A DNA stretch of 53,569 nt from Pelagicoccus mobilis (lineage in GTDB: Bacteria > Verrucomicrobiota > Verrucomicrobiia > Opitutales > Opitutaceae), in NCBI RefSeq assembly GCF_016595505.1, contig NZ_JAENIL010000051.1, positions 1 to 53,569 of the forward strand. The letters run 5' to 3'. Below are positions 36,749-44,837 of the stretch, in pieces; position 1 is the stretch's first letter, and each line of letters opens with the position of its first letter. Under the pieces are notes generated by a model that saw only the letters and a program-made list of their open reading frames with translations, was not told where the DNA came from and did no database searches. A program made the translations under genes and the position numbers.

Positions 36749-36893
36749 ACGCTAGATTTATTCCCTAACTGGTTAAAGCGTAGTACTTTAATTTTGGCTG
36801 GGGTTGAAATCTTTCGTCGTTTGAGTTGGATTGGCGCTTGTATGTTTTGGCTCACTACCTAGTAGTGGTTGGTAGCTTTTGGAGAACGCTGTT

Positions 36894-37964
36894 TTGACCC
36901 ACTCGAAAAAGAAGATTTTGTTGATCGACGATGATCCTTCTGTGAGCGCTGCTTTGCTCATGTTGCTTAAGGATGAGTACGAGACGCATGCTGCGGGAAC
37001 GGTGAGTGACGGTGTTCGTTTGTTTGATGCTTTGCGCCCGAACTTGGTGATCTTGGATCTGCATTTACCGGACCAGCATGGGCTTGATGCGCTCCGGTCG
37101 ATACGTAAGATTAATCGTTCGGCTCGGGTTGTTATTTTGACTGGTTTTGCGACTTTGGAAGTGGTTGAGGAGTCGATGCGCTTGGGGGCGAGCGATTGCT
37201 TGCACAAGCCGTTTGACGCGAGCTCGCTGCGGACTCGCTTGCGGGAGTTGGCGAATGACGAGGTTCCTGAGGATGGGGAAACGGAGGTTTCTGCGAGCGG
37301 CCACGTAGAGAAGGCGGAGGTGGGGCTGGTCTCGTCTGCCTTTTTGCATGATGTGGGGAATCCGTTGACCAGTCTCCAGGCTCTGGCTCTTTTGCTTCGA
37401 GAGAACAACGATGATGCGGACACCTGCAAGAAACTGGGTAAGATGATCGGGCAGAACGTTGCCTATCTGGGCGCGTTGGTTGACCAGTGGCGGGCGTTTT
37501 CGGAGCCGGAGACTTTGAAACCTGATTTTGCGACTCTCGCTGAGATTGCTGAGGATGCGGTTGGTTTCGTCGCGTTGCGGGCGGAGAGCAAGGCTGTGCA
37601 GGTGGACTTGGAGGCGGAGGAGAGCGATCTGCTGCCGAAGCTGAATCGGCATGCGACAGCTCGGATACTGGTGAACTTGCTGCAGAACGCGATCGAGGCG
37701 GTTGCTCGGGGGGAAGGCCGTGTGGAGTTCAGAGCTCGTGTGCGCGGCGATATGGCCGAGTTTGTGGTGCGAGACAACGGGGCGGGGATTCCGTCCGAGA
37801 TCACGGAACATATTTTCGAAGCACGATACACCACTAAGAAAAAGGGTAGCGGATTGGGGCTTTTCATCGCTCGCCATATTGTTGAGGCGGCGAAGGGTGC
37901 GATCGCGGTTTGTTCCCGTCCTGGGCGGGGCAGCGCGTTTACTGTCCGTCTACCTGTTAGCTGA
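36894..37964 (+). CDS. Receiver domain fused to histidine kinase (REC-HisKA-HATPase)
   Basis: 356-residue soluble protein, first of a five-gene operon. REC is at about 5-125 with ILLIDDD, the phosphoacceptor in LVILDLHLPD (Asp55), and Lys in CLHKPF. The kinase part has AFLHDVGNPLTSL (His152), N box NLLQNAIEAV, and G boxes DNGAGI and GSGLGLFIARHI. The REC-kinase order fits a regulator whose output is a kinase, as described for PhcR of Ralstonia. The start is TTG at 36894 because GGAG at 36881-36884 is well placed; the TTG at 36879 lacks such a site. The next gene begins 3 nt after the stop. Confidence 0.85.
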   Translation: MTHSKKKILLIDDDPSVSAALLMLLKDEYETHAAGTVSDGVRLFDALRPNLVILDLHLPDQHGLDALRSIRKINRSARVVILTGFATLEVVEESMRLGASDCLHKPFDASSLRTRLRELANDEVPEDGETEVSASGHVEKAEVGLVSSAFLHDVGNPLTSLQALALLLRENNDDADTCKKLGKMIGQNVAYLGALVDQWRAFSEPETLKPDFATLAEIAEDAVGFVALRAESKAVQVDLEAEESDLLPKLNRHATARILVNLLQNAIEAVARGEGRVEFRARVRGDMAEFVVRDNGAGIPSEITEHIFEARYTTKKKGSGLGLFIARHIVEAAKGAIAVCSRPGRGSAFTVRLPVS

Positions 37965-37967
37965 TAA

Positions 37968-39395
37968 ATGAGCACCAGCCAAGATCTAGAAAACGAGAGT
38001 CTCGTCGTTTGCACCAATAGCCAGGGGACTCGGATACGGGCCACTTTGATGCGTATGACGCGTTATTTGGTCACGTTTGAAGTTTATAATCCTTACAGCA
38101 TTCTGCAGCTGTCCGAGGTCCTCGGGGAGTTCGAGATTTTGATTAATTCTCGAAAGGTCTACAGCGGCAGGGCGGTGGTGAGCAACATGGTGAACACGGG
38201 GCTGGTCCTTGTTTGCGAGGCTTCGCTCGACGAGGAGAGCTGGCTGGATGTGGAAATGCTTTCGCCTTCGAACCAGGTCAGCGGCTTGGCTGACGAGTTC
38301 GATCGTTTGATCAAGGATTGGCAGAAGTTCGATCTGATCTCGCCGCAGATGAAGGTGATCATCGCGGACATGGAGAACCTGTTGACGGATCTGCGTCGTT
38401 GGACCGAGCAGCTTGAGATTGCGGTTCGTTCGTCACCTCCTCCGACGCGTGTTCAGAGCGAGCTGGAGATCATTAGCCGGATCAACGGCTTGGTGGAGCC
38501 GATCGTGGACGAGCTTTTCAAGAAGTTCGAGATTCTCGGATCCACGGTTTCGGAAGAGGCCAATTCGATTCACCGAGCGTATTGCCGGCGTCAGCTTCAC
38601 CCGCTGGTGCTTTGCTCGCCCTTTGTCCATCGTACCTACGACAAGCCGCTTGGGTACGCGGGCGACTTCGAGATGGTGAACATGATTTTGCGCAACCCGG
38701 TGGAGGGGGCGTCGATTTTCGCGAAGGTGGTGAACAGCGCTTTTTTGGCGACTGCTCCGGCGGAAGCGCACCGTAATCGGATCAAGTATCTCACCAAGGC
38801 CTTGTCTGCAGAGACGCGTCGCTGCGCGAAGGCGGGGCATGGGACTCGCATCTTCAATCTCGGCTGCGGGCCGGCGATGGAGGTGAGGGAGTTTTTGACC
38901 AATGACGACCTTTGCGAGCGGGCCAATTTCGCGTTGCTGGATTTCAACAAGGAGACGATCGATCAGACGGGGAGCGAGTTGAGCGAGCTGAAGGCGAAGC
39001 TGAGGCGCTCGACGCCGGTGCGGATGATTCAGCGTTCGGTGAACCAGATCTTACGCGAGGGGGCGAAAATCGGAAATGACGGGGAGAACGAGGTGCTTTA
39101 CGACGTGGTCTACTGCGCTGGGCTGTTCGACTATTTGTCCGACCGGGTCTGCGCGCGTCTGCTGGAAACGTTCTATAATATGGTCGCTCCTGGTGGAGTG
39201 GTGATCGCGACAAATGTTGACTCTAGCAACCCCTGCAAGAAGGTGATGGAGTTTGTGATGGAGTGGCATTTGATTTACCGGGACGAAGAGGGATTTTTGG
39301 AGTTGGCTCCGAAGGACGCGCCGAGGGATGGAGTACGTGTCCTCAAGGACGAGACAGGAGTGAATATCTTTCTCGAGATTCGTAAACCGGGCTGA
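37968..39395 (+). CDS. PhcB-like SAM methyltransferase with PilZ-like N-terminus
   Basis: 475-residue protein. Residues about 5-110 resemble a PilZ barrel (RATLMRMTRYLVTFEVYNPYSI, then YSGRAVVSNMVNTGLVLVCEA) but lack the usual RxxxR and DxSxxG c-di-GMP motifs. A helical middle contains the phrase RRQLHPLVLCSPFVHRTYDK. It continues with PLGYAGDFEMVNMILRNP, characteristic of proteins annotated as extracellular-factor 3-hydroxypalmitic acid methyl ester synthases (PhcB type). The Rossmann methyltransferase follows, with SAM motif IFNLGCGPAMEV (about 294-305). Expected role: making a fatty-acid methyl ester signal. The kinase gene starts 1 nt after the stop. Assignment rests on motifs and neighbours; substrate is inferred. 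Confidence 0.68.
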   Translation: MSTSQDLENESLVVCTNSQGTRIRATLMRMTRYLVTFEVYNPYSILQLSEVLGEFEILINSRKVYSGRAVVSNMVNTGLVLVCEASLDEESWLDVEMLSPSNQVSGLADEFDRLIKDWQKFDLISPQMKVIIADMENLLTDLRRWTEQLEIAVRSSPPPTRVQSELEIISRINGLVEPIVDELFKKFEILGSTVSEEANSIHRAYCRRQLHPLVLCSPFVHRTYDKPLGYAGDFEMVNMILRNPVEGASIFAKVVNSAFLATAPAEAHRNRIKYLTKALSAETRRCAKAGHGTRIFNLGCGPAMEVREFLTNDDLCERANFALLDFNKETIDQTGSELSELKAKLRRSTPVRMIQRSVNQILREGAKIGNDGENEVLYDVVYCAGLFDYLSDRVCARLLETFYNMVAPGGVVIATNVDSSNPCKKVMEFVMEWHLIYRDEEGFLELAPKDAPRDGVRVLKDETGVNIFLEIRKPG

Positions 39396-39396
39396 G

Positions 39397-42051
39397 ATGT
39401 CGGATATGGATCTGCAGGCCGAGGAAGCGCTTCGGCTTAGGTATCGGGAGTACAACAAGTCCCATCGGGTGTCCGGTACGCGAACCGGGAGCATGCTCGT
39501 CGCGTTGCTGATGCCATTCGGCTTCTCGTTGGACTATATGGTCTATCCTGAGCAGCTGACGTTTTTCCTCTTTTTGCGACTCTTGTGTTCGGCGATCGCT
39601 TTCGGGCTCTATGGTTTGCTGGCTCTCGAATTTTGGAAGCGTTTTCATCGGACCTTCGAGACTCTGCTTTTTTTCCTGCCGTCGTTTTTCATCTGCCTGA
39701 TGATTTACTACACGGAGGGGATTCATTCGGGCTACTACGCTGGGCTGAATCTGATCTTGATCGGTTTGTCTTGGGCGGTACGGGTCGATGCGGTGGATAG
39801 TCTGCTGTATCTGCTTATGACTATGCTGATGTATGGGGCGGCCTGCTACTTCCATGCGGATGGGATCGAGTCGACGCGTATGTTGGTGAACAACTACTAT
39901 TTCATTCTGGTGACGGGGATGATCGTGGTGACGGGGAGCTATTTTTTGAACAAGCTGCGTTTTCGCGAGTACGCGGTCGGGCAGCAATTGGAAGCGAACC
40001 GGAAGGAGCTGGAGGCTTCTAATCTCAAGCTGGTGGAAATGGACAAGGCGAAGACGAATTTCTTCGCCAACATCAGCCATGAGCTGCGCACGCCGTTGAC
40101 GCTTTTGATTGGACCGCTCGATCGCTTGCGGCGGCCGGAGGGGCGGATAGGGACGGAGGAGCATGACGAGCTAATCGATATCATGCAGCAGAACGCGATG
40201 CGTCTGATGCGGTTGATCAACGACCTGCTCAATCTGGTGCGACTGGATGCGGGGTCCTTGAAGTTGCGTCCGAGTGAGATCGAGTTGAGGCCGTATTTGG
40301 AAGGGGTTTGCCGCTCTTTTCACCCGATGGCTCAGGAGCGCGATTTGGAGTTTTCTTGGCAGATTGACGAGGGGGGGGATTCGAAGGTGCATCTCGACCG
40401 GGAAAAGGTGGAGAAGGTGCTGCTCAACTTGTTGTTCAATGCTATCAAGTTCACGCCGCCTGGCGGGAGTATCACTTTAACTGCGAAACGTAGGGGGCAC
40501 GTGCTCGGTATTGACATCGCAGATACGGGGCAGGGGATATCGCCGGAGGAGCTCGAAAGTGTATTCGATCGTTTCTGGCAGTCTGAGTCCTCTTCGAATC
40601 GCCGCTTCCAAGGGGTGGGGATTGGTCTATCGTTGGTACGTGATCTGGCGAAACTGCATGGCGGCAGCGTATCCGCCACCAGCGAGCTAGACGTAGGGAC
40701 GACGATGAGCGTTGAGCTGGATGTCACTTTGCCGGTGGAGCCGATCAAGCTGGAGGTGGTGGAGGACAAGAAGGCGGTGGATACGAAGTGGCTGGAGCAG
40801 TTGTATCGCCGAGCCGAGTTTTTCCCGTCGCATGTGCATGAGCAGAAGGCGAGCGGAGATGCGGCTGATGAGGAGGCGAGCGAAGATCGGCGTCCGGCGA
40901 TCCTCATCGCTGATGACGAGCCGGAGATGATGCGTTTTCTTAAGTCGCAACTGAAAGCCCGCTATCGGATCGACGAGGCTCACGATGGGGAGCAGGCCTT
41001 GCGCTATGCGAAGAAGCGTCGCCATCATCTGGTGTTGCTCGACTACATGATGCCGAAGGTCGATGGGATCGAAGCGACGCGTAGACTGAGGGAGTTGGAT
41101 TCGCATAAGGGAGTTCCGATCGTGATCCTGACGGCCCGGGCGGATGAGGAGTCCAAGTTCCAAGCGTTGGATGCGGGGGCGACTGACTTTTTGACGAAGC
41201 CGTTTTCCTCGACCGAGCTGCTGGCCCGTTGTCGGAACTTGGCTTCGGTGTTCGAGATGCAGCAGCAGATCGAGGAGAAGACGGTGCGTTTGGAAGAGGC
41301 TTTGGACCAGATCAAGCAGACGGAGACTCAGATGGTGCAGCAGGCGAAGATGGCTTCGCTTGGGCAGTTGAGCGCGGGCTTGCTGCATGAGGTGAACAAT
41401 CCGCTCAATTTCGCGACGACCTCGATTCATCTTATCAAGAAGCGTCTGACGCGTTCTCCGCATCCGGAGCCGGAGTTGTTGGAGAAGCCGTTGACGGATC
41501 TGCATGATGGAATCCGCCGTGTGTCTTCGATCGTGTCGAGTCTGCGAGAGTTTACGCATCCGGATACGACGATGTTCGAGCGAGTCGAGCTCGATGAGAC
41601 TCTCTCAACCGCGGTGCGTTTCGTGCAAATCCCGGCGGCGGAGATTACGCTTACGCTATCAGTGGAAGAAGGGGCGGCGGTTCGCGGGAATCAGAACCAG
41701 CTGGTGCATCTTTTCATCAATCTGTTACAGAACTCGGTCGACAGCCTGCGGGAAAAGGGCGGGGACGGGCTGGAGATCCGGATCGACTGCTCGGTGGTGG
41801 GCGATCAGGTACGGCTGGTTTTTGAGGATAACGGGAAGGGGATTCCGGAGGATGAGTTGGAGCGAATTTTCGACGCTTTTTTTACGACGAAGAAGGTTGG
41901 ACAAGGAGTAGGACTCGGCCTAAGTATTTGTCACAGAATAATTCAGCAGCACAAAGGGGTGGTGTCTGTGGAGAGTGAAGTCGATTCCTGGTGTCGCTTT
42001 TCCATGAGCTTCCCGAGCTATTCGAGAGAGAAATCTCCTGTATCCGTCTAG
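39397..42051 (+). CDS. Six-TM double hybrid histidine kinase (PhcS/CqsS-like)
   Basis: 884 residues. Six predicted TM helices (about 30-183) with almost no periplasmic loops, as in PhcS, LqsS and CqsS autoinducer kinases, suit a lipophilic ligand. Then come HisKA with FFANISHELRTPL (His228), HATPase_c (N box NLLFNAIKF, G boxes DTGQGI and GVGIGLSLV), and REC with LLDYMMPKVDG (Asp549). A second kinase module follows: HisKA LLHEVNNPLNFA (His664), N box NLLQNSVDSL, G boxes DNGKGI and GVGLGLSICHRI. Two complete kinase cores in one chain is unusual. A G8 tract (40371-40378) lies in the first ATPase domain. It is translationally coupled on both sides. Confidence 0.85.
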   Translation: MSDMDLQAEEALRLRYREYNKSHRVSGTRTGSMLVALLMPFGFSLDYMVYPEQLTFFLFLRLLCSAIAFGLYGLLALEFWKRFHRTFETLLFFLPSFFICLMIYYTEGIHSGYYAGLNLILIGLSWAVRVDAVDSLLYLLMTMLMYGAACYFHADGIESTRMLVNNYYFILVTGMIVVTGSYFLNKLRFREYAVGQQLEANRKELEASNLKLVEMDKAKTNFFANISHELRTPLTLLIGPLDRLRRPEGRIGTEEHDELIDIMQQNAMRLMRLINDLLNLVRLDAGSLKLRPSEIELRPYLEGVCRSFHPMAQERDLEFSWQIDEGGDSKVHLDREKVEKVLLNLLFNAIKFTPPGGSITLTAKRRGHVLGIDIADTGQGISPEELESVFDRFWQSESSSNRRFQGVGIGLSLVRDLAKLHGGSVSATSELDVGTTMSVELDVTLPVEPIKLEVVEDKKAVDTKWLEQLYRRAEFFPSHVHEQKASGDAADEEASEDRRPAILIADDEPEMMRFLKSQLKARYRIDEAHDGEQALRYAKKRRHHLVLLDYMMPKVDGIEATRRLRELDSHKGVPIVILTARADEESKFQALDAGATDFLTKPFSSTELLARCRNLASVFEMQQQIEEKTVRLEEALDQIKQTETQMVQQAKMASLGQLSAGLLHEVNNPLNFATTSIHLIKKRLTRSPHPEPELLEKPLTDLHDGIRRVSSIVSSLREFTHPDTTMFERVELDETLSTAVRFVQIPAAEITLTLSVEEGAAVRGNQNQLVHLFINLLQNSVDSLREKGGDGLEIRIDCSVVGDQVRLVFEDNGKGIPEDELERIFDAFFTTKKVGQGVGLGLSICHRIIQQHKGVVSVESEVDSWCRFSMSFPSYSREKSPVSV
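40371..40378 (+). repeat. G8 tract inside the PhcS-like kinase gene
   Basis: Eight consecutive G encode part of the phrase DEGGDS near residue 325. Gain or loss of one base would shift the frame and remove the ATPase, receiver and second kinase domains. Confidence 0.6.
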
Positions 42052-42053
42052 AA

Positions 42054-43313
42054 ATGACAGGCCAATACGATTACAAGCAATTCCGCGTTCTTTTCGTGGA
42101 TGATGAAGAGCAGACCACAGATCTGGTAGGTGAGTATCTTTTGGATACGTTCGACGTTGTCACCGCTTACGACGCGGAGTCCGCTTGGGAGAAATTCGAG
42201 GCAGATCCTGACTCTTTTGCCGTTATCGTAACGGACCAACGAATGCCGGGCGATCAGGGGACGGACTTGCTGGAGAAGATTCGCAATCTGCGGCCGCGCA
42301 CGATCAGAGTGCTTTGCACGGCTTATGCGGACATCGATGCGGCGATCGCGGCTGTAAATGTAGGGGCGATCTACAAGTACATCACCAAGCCGGTAGAGAC
42401 GCCGGAGCTGGAGATGCACATCATGCGAGCCATGGAGTTCTTTCTCATCCAGCGTGAGCGCGATTTGCTGATGCGCGAGAAGCTGTCGGCTCTGCAGCGG
42501 CTGATGATGACGGATCGCTTGATCAGCTTGGGGATTTTCGCGGCTGGCTTGAACCACCATATGCGCAACGGACTGACCGCGGTGAAGACTTTCCTGGATC
42601 TGACTCCGATCAAGTTGCAGAGCGAAAACGTGGACTTGGAGCATTTGCGCAATCCGAACTACTGGAACCACTTTTATTCTACCGCTCAGGAGTCGATCAC
42701 CAAAGTTCTGGATCTTTTGAAGGAGGTGCAGGAAATCCCGGAGCCTCCGTGCGTGCCGGATGGGGACGATATCGATTTGAGCGCGGTAGTCTCAGATGCG
42801 TTGGAGAGGGAGCAGGGCGCGTTGGCCCGCCGATCGATCGAAGTGGACTTTACGCCGGTGGAGCTGCCGAAGATCTCCGCTAGCCGCGTGATGGTGGATC
42901 GTTTGTTCGACTTGCTTTTGAGAGACGAGTCGGAGAATGCGAAGGAGAATGGGAAGATGAAAATCTCTCTCTCAACCGCTGCTTCCGAGGCCGGCATTGA
43001 GGGGGTGCGGGTTTTGATCGAGGACGATGGTCCTGGGCTGAACAAGGACAACTTGCAGTGCCTCTTCGATCCGTTTTTTACCCGCTCGGGAAAACCGGAC
43101 CAATATGGGATCAACCTCTTGGCGGCCTTTTTCTTGATTCATCACCACTCGGGTTCCATCGAGGCGGACCGTTCCGAGATGGGGGGCGTGCGTTTCGATA
43201 TTTGGCTGCCGCTTGATCCGTCGGCGATTCCGGCGAGCTTGGGCGAGGAAGCTTTCTTACAGCGAGTGATGGAAGCGGAACGGGCTTGGGAGAAGAAGTT
43301 GTTGGGAGAGTAG
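42054..43313 (+). CDS. Receiver domain fused to kinase-like domain (PhcR-like)
   Basis: 419-residue soluble protein. REC (about 10-125) has VLFVDDEEQT, VTDQRMPGDQG (Asp61), LCTAYAD and YKYITKPVE. A helical linker leads to a HisKA-like segment GLNHHMRNGLTAVKTFLDLT (near residue 166) with a tandem His and the N-G dimerisation pattern. The ATPase domain is weak at the N box (RLFDLLLRDESENA, where the usual Asn is missing) but keeps EDDGPGL. This fits PhcR, an atypical regulator whose output resembles a kinase; it may be a degenerate kinase or phosphotransferase. ATG 42054, 2 nt after the upstream stop, is chosen over a GTG at 41991 that would overlap the previous gene. Confidence 0.8.
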   Translation: MTGQYDYKQFRVLFVDDEEQTTDLVGEYLLDTFDVVTAYDAESAWEKFEADPDSFAVIVTDQRMPGDQGTDLLEKIRNLRPRTIRVLCTAYADIDAAIAAVNVGAIYKYITKPVETPELEMHIMRAMEFFLIQRERDLLMREKLSALQRLMMTDRLISLGIFAAGLNHHMRNGLTAVKTFLDLTPIKLQSENVDLEHLRNPNYWNHFYSTAQESITKVLDLLKEVQEIPEPPCVPDGDDIDLSAVVSDALEREQGALARRSIEVDFTPVELPKISASRVMVDRLFDLLLRDESENAKENGKMKISLSTAASEAGIEGVRVLIEDDGPGLNKDNLQCLFDPFFTRSGKPDQYGINLLAAFFLIHHHSGSIEADRSEMGGVRFDIWLPLDPSAIPASLGEEAFLQRVMEAERAWEKKLLGE

Positions 43314-43319
43314 TAGAAG

Positions 43320-43703
43320 ATGTTAGCCGATTTACCGGATACGGGCCAAAGGAAGCGCGTGCTGATTGTGGATGATGACCCCATGGTGTTGGAGTCGCTG
43401 GAGTTGCTTTTTAACCACTACGGCTGGGATGTGCTGGCTGTGGACAATGGGGATGTGGTGATCGAGACCTTGCGGCCGATCGAATACGAGTTTGCGGTGG
43501 TCGACCAGCGAATGGACGGAACCGAAGGTGTGGAAGTGATTCGGGAGTTGAAGGCTCGATCCGATGCTCCGGTCTTTATGCTGACGGGGTGTGTGGACCC
43601 TGGGTTGCGCAATGCGGCGGAACGCGTTGGGGCGGACGGTTTTTTCGACAAGCCTGCGGAGGCGCTGTCGATGATCAAAGCGGTCGAGAAGCTGCGGAAC
43701 TAG
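43320..43703 (+). CDS. Single-domain response regulator
   Basis: 127-residue stand-alone REC protein: VLIVDDDP, phosphoacceptor in FAVVDQRMDG, the Thr in MLTGC and Lys in FFDKPAE. The conserved proline after the usual DxxMP is absent. It has no output domain, so it probably acts as a phosphate shuttle or sink for the kinases upstream. It closes the five-gene operon, 6 nt after the previous stop. A T-rich stretch (43707-43718) follows. In Ralstonia the fourth phc gene, phcQ, also encodes a response regulator; homology beyond REC cannot be judged from this short protein. Confidence 0.85.
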   Translation: MLADLPDTGQRKRVLIVDDDPMVLESLELLFNHYGWDVLAVDNGDVVIETLRPIEYEFAVVDQRMDGTEGVEVIRELKARSDAPVFMLTGCVDPGLRNAAERVGADGFFDKPAEALSMIKAVEKLRN

Positions 43704-43735
43704 CGGTTTTTTCTTTTGTTTAGGCGCTGAGAATC

Positions 43736-43750
43736 GCGGCACAAGGCCGC
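43736..43750. repeat. Gene-end hairpin
   Basis: GCGGC-ACAAG-GCCGC between the convergent stops at 43703 and 43804. Together with the preceding T-rich run it may end transcription of the Phc-like operon. Confidence 0.45.
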
Positions 43751-43803
43751 TTCCCACTTTAAGATGCTTGAAGGGAACTGCGACTGTTCGAAAGAAAAGT
43801 GCT

Positions 43804-44244
43804 CTAGCGGTTTCGGGTTTCTTCTGCGAGCGAGCCGTAGCTGCGACTTGTCTCCGTGAGAATGGATACGAGCGCGAAGCACATGAGGGCGAGTCCGCTC
43901 AGGAAGAGGGCGACCACTGCTTCCGCTAGGTCCGTCTGGCTGACGAGCGACGCGGCTAGGACCATGGCGGACAGAAGGAAGCAGACCATGGCGAGGTAGA
44001 AGCCAGCGATGCTGTTGCGCAGTAGGCGGCCTCGGTTTTTGAGCCAGGTGATTTGGATTTCGAGGGAGTGGGAGTAGTCGATGTTGTCGCGTTTGCCCTC
44101 GGAGGTGAGGCTGCGGATGGCTTGTACGACGCGGCTAAAGCGTGTTTGCAAGGCCCAGACGAGGGTGGCGCAGGAGGTCATCATCACAAAGGGGGCGATG
44201 ACGGCCTGGTAGTTGCTTAGGTTGCTGTCGAAGAGATCAGTCAT
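43804..44244 (-). CDS. DUF2721 membrane protein
   Basis: 146-residue inner-membrane protein with three predicted TM helices (about 14-32, 80-104, 110-133). A cytoplasmic loop contains QTRFSRVVQAIRSL and KNRGRLLRNSIAGFYLA, the arginine-rich pattern of DUF2721. Function is unknown in the family. The start overlaps the end of the upstream DUF2721 gene by 8 nt, so the two are translationally coupled and may form a heteromer. Confidence 0.75.
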   Translation of the reverse strand: MTDLFDSNLSNYQAVIAPFVMMTSCATLVWALQTRFSRVVQAIRSLTSEGKRDNIDYSHSLEIQITWLKNRGRLLRNSIAGFYLAMVCFLLSAMVLAASLVSQTDLAEAVVALFLSGLALMCFALVSILTETSRSYGSLAEETRNR

Positions 44245-44674
44245 CGCATGTCTCCAATTGAACGATACGGTAGGAGAGCAGAGCTTCGCGGCTTGCGTAC
44301 CATAAACCGAGAAAGAGCAGGAAGAGGGCGACTCCGAAAAGGGCGAAGATGGGAGTGGATGCGGTGAATATTGCGAGGGCGCTGAAACCGAGTGCGATGG
44401 AGGAGCTGACTACGAAGAAGACGGAAAGGTAGAAGCAGAAGATGGCGTTGCGTATCAGTTTTGCTCTTACCATGAGCGAAGCGATTTGGTCGCTCAGTCG
44501 CTGAGTCGTCTCTGGCACGGAGGATTCTCGCTTTTCAGCGTTAAGCTGGCGAATCACCGCGGCGATGGTGCTGTATTTTGATTGCAGGCCAGCTAGCAGC
44601 AGACCGACTCCGGTGAGGAGTACGGCGGGGGCCAGGGAGGCGTTGATAAACTCGATGGCGTCCTGGATCGTCAT
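44237..44674 (-). CDS. DUF2721 membrane protein, paralogue
   Basis: 145-residue relative of the next gene with the same layout: one N-terminal helix (LAPAVLLTGVGLLLAGL), the loop QSKYSTIAAVIRQLNAEKR and MVRAKLIRNAIFCFYLSVF, then two more helices. ATG 44674 is chosen; a TTG at 44683 adds three residues. First gene of a two-gene unit divergent from the first chemoreceptor gene. Role unknown. Confidence 0.75.
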   Translation of the reverse strand: MTIQDAIEFINASLAPAVLLTGVGLLLAGLQSKYSTIAAVIRQLNAEKRESSVPETTQRLSDQIASLMVRAKLIRNAIFCFYLSVFFVVSSSIALGFSALAIFTASTPIFALFGVALFLLFLGLWYASREALLSYRIVQLETCDD

Positions 44675-44785
44675 TCGGAGCAAAGCATGGGGAAGATTGG
44701 GAATTTGGGAAGCCCTCTTGTGTTGTAGATTCTAATGCAGGTGGGCTGCTTTTCTTATATCTAACGAGAACTAGGGGATTTTGTC

Positions 44786-44811
44786 TAAGAGGTCTCTAAG
44801 GAAGTCGAATA
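44786..44811 (+). promoter_or_regulatory. Weak sigma-28-like promoter of the first chemoreceptor
   Basis: TAAG, 14 nt, then GTCGAATA, against the flagellar pattern TAAA-N14/15-GCCGATAA. Spacing and distance to the start (26 nt) match the better element before the second chemoreceptor, which is the main support. Confidence 0.3.
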
Positions 44812-44837
44812 GTGAGTAATCCAAACCGCTTATAATT

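Larger units (their letters stand above)
36125..36893. other. 769-bp intergenic region: palindrome, G-rich tracts, promoter of the Phc-like operon
   Basis: No convincing gene. The plus strand is dominated by G and T from about 36264 to 36580. It holds the 42-bp palindrome (36222-36263), a possible G-quadruplex (36273-36302), T7G8 (36309-36323), a TATAAT at 36743-36748, and a small hairpin CACTAC-CTA-GTAGTG (36853-36867) just before the first gene of the sensory operon. Confidence 0.6.

Noticed and set aside
41991-42053. Upstream GTG start of the PhcR-like gene
   Set aside because: It overlaps the kinase gene; ATG 42054, 2 nt after the stop, fits the spacing in the operon and the REC domain start.
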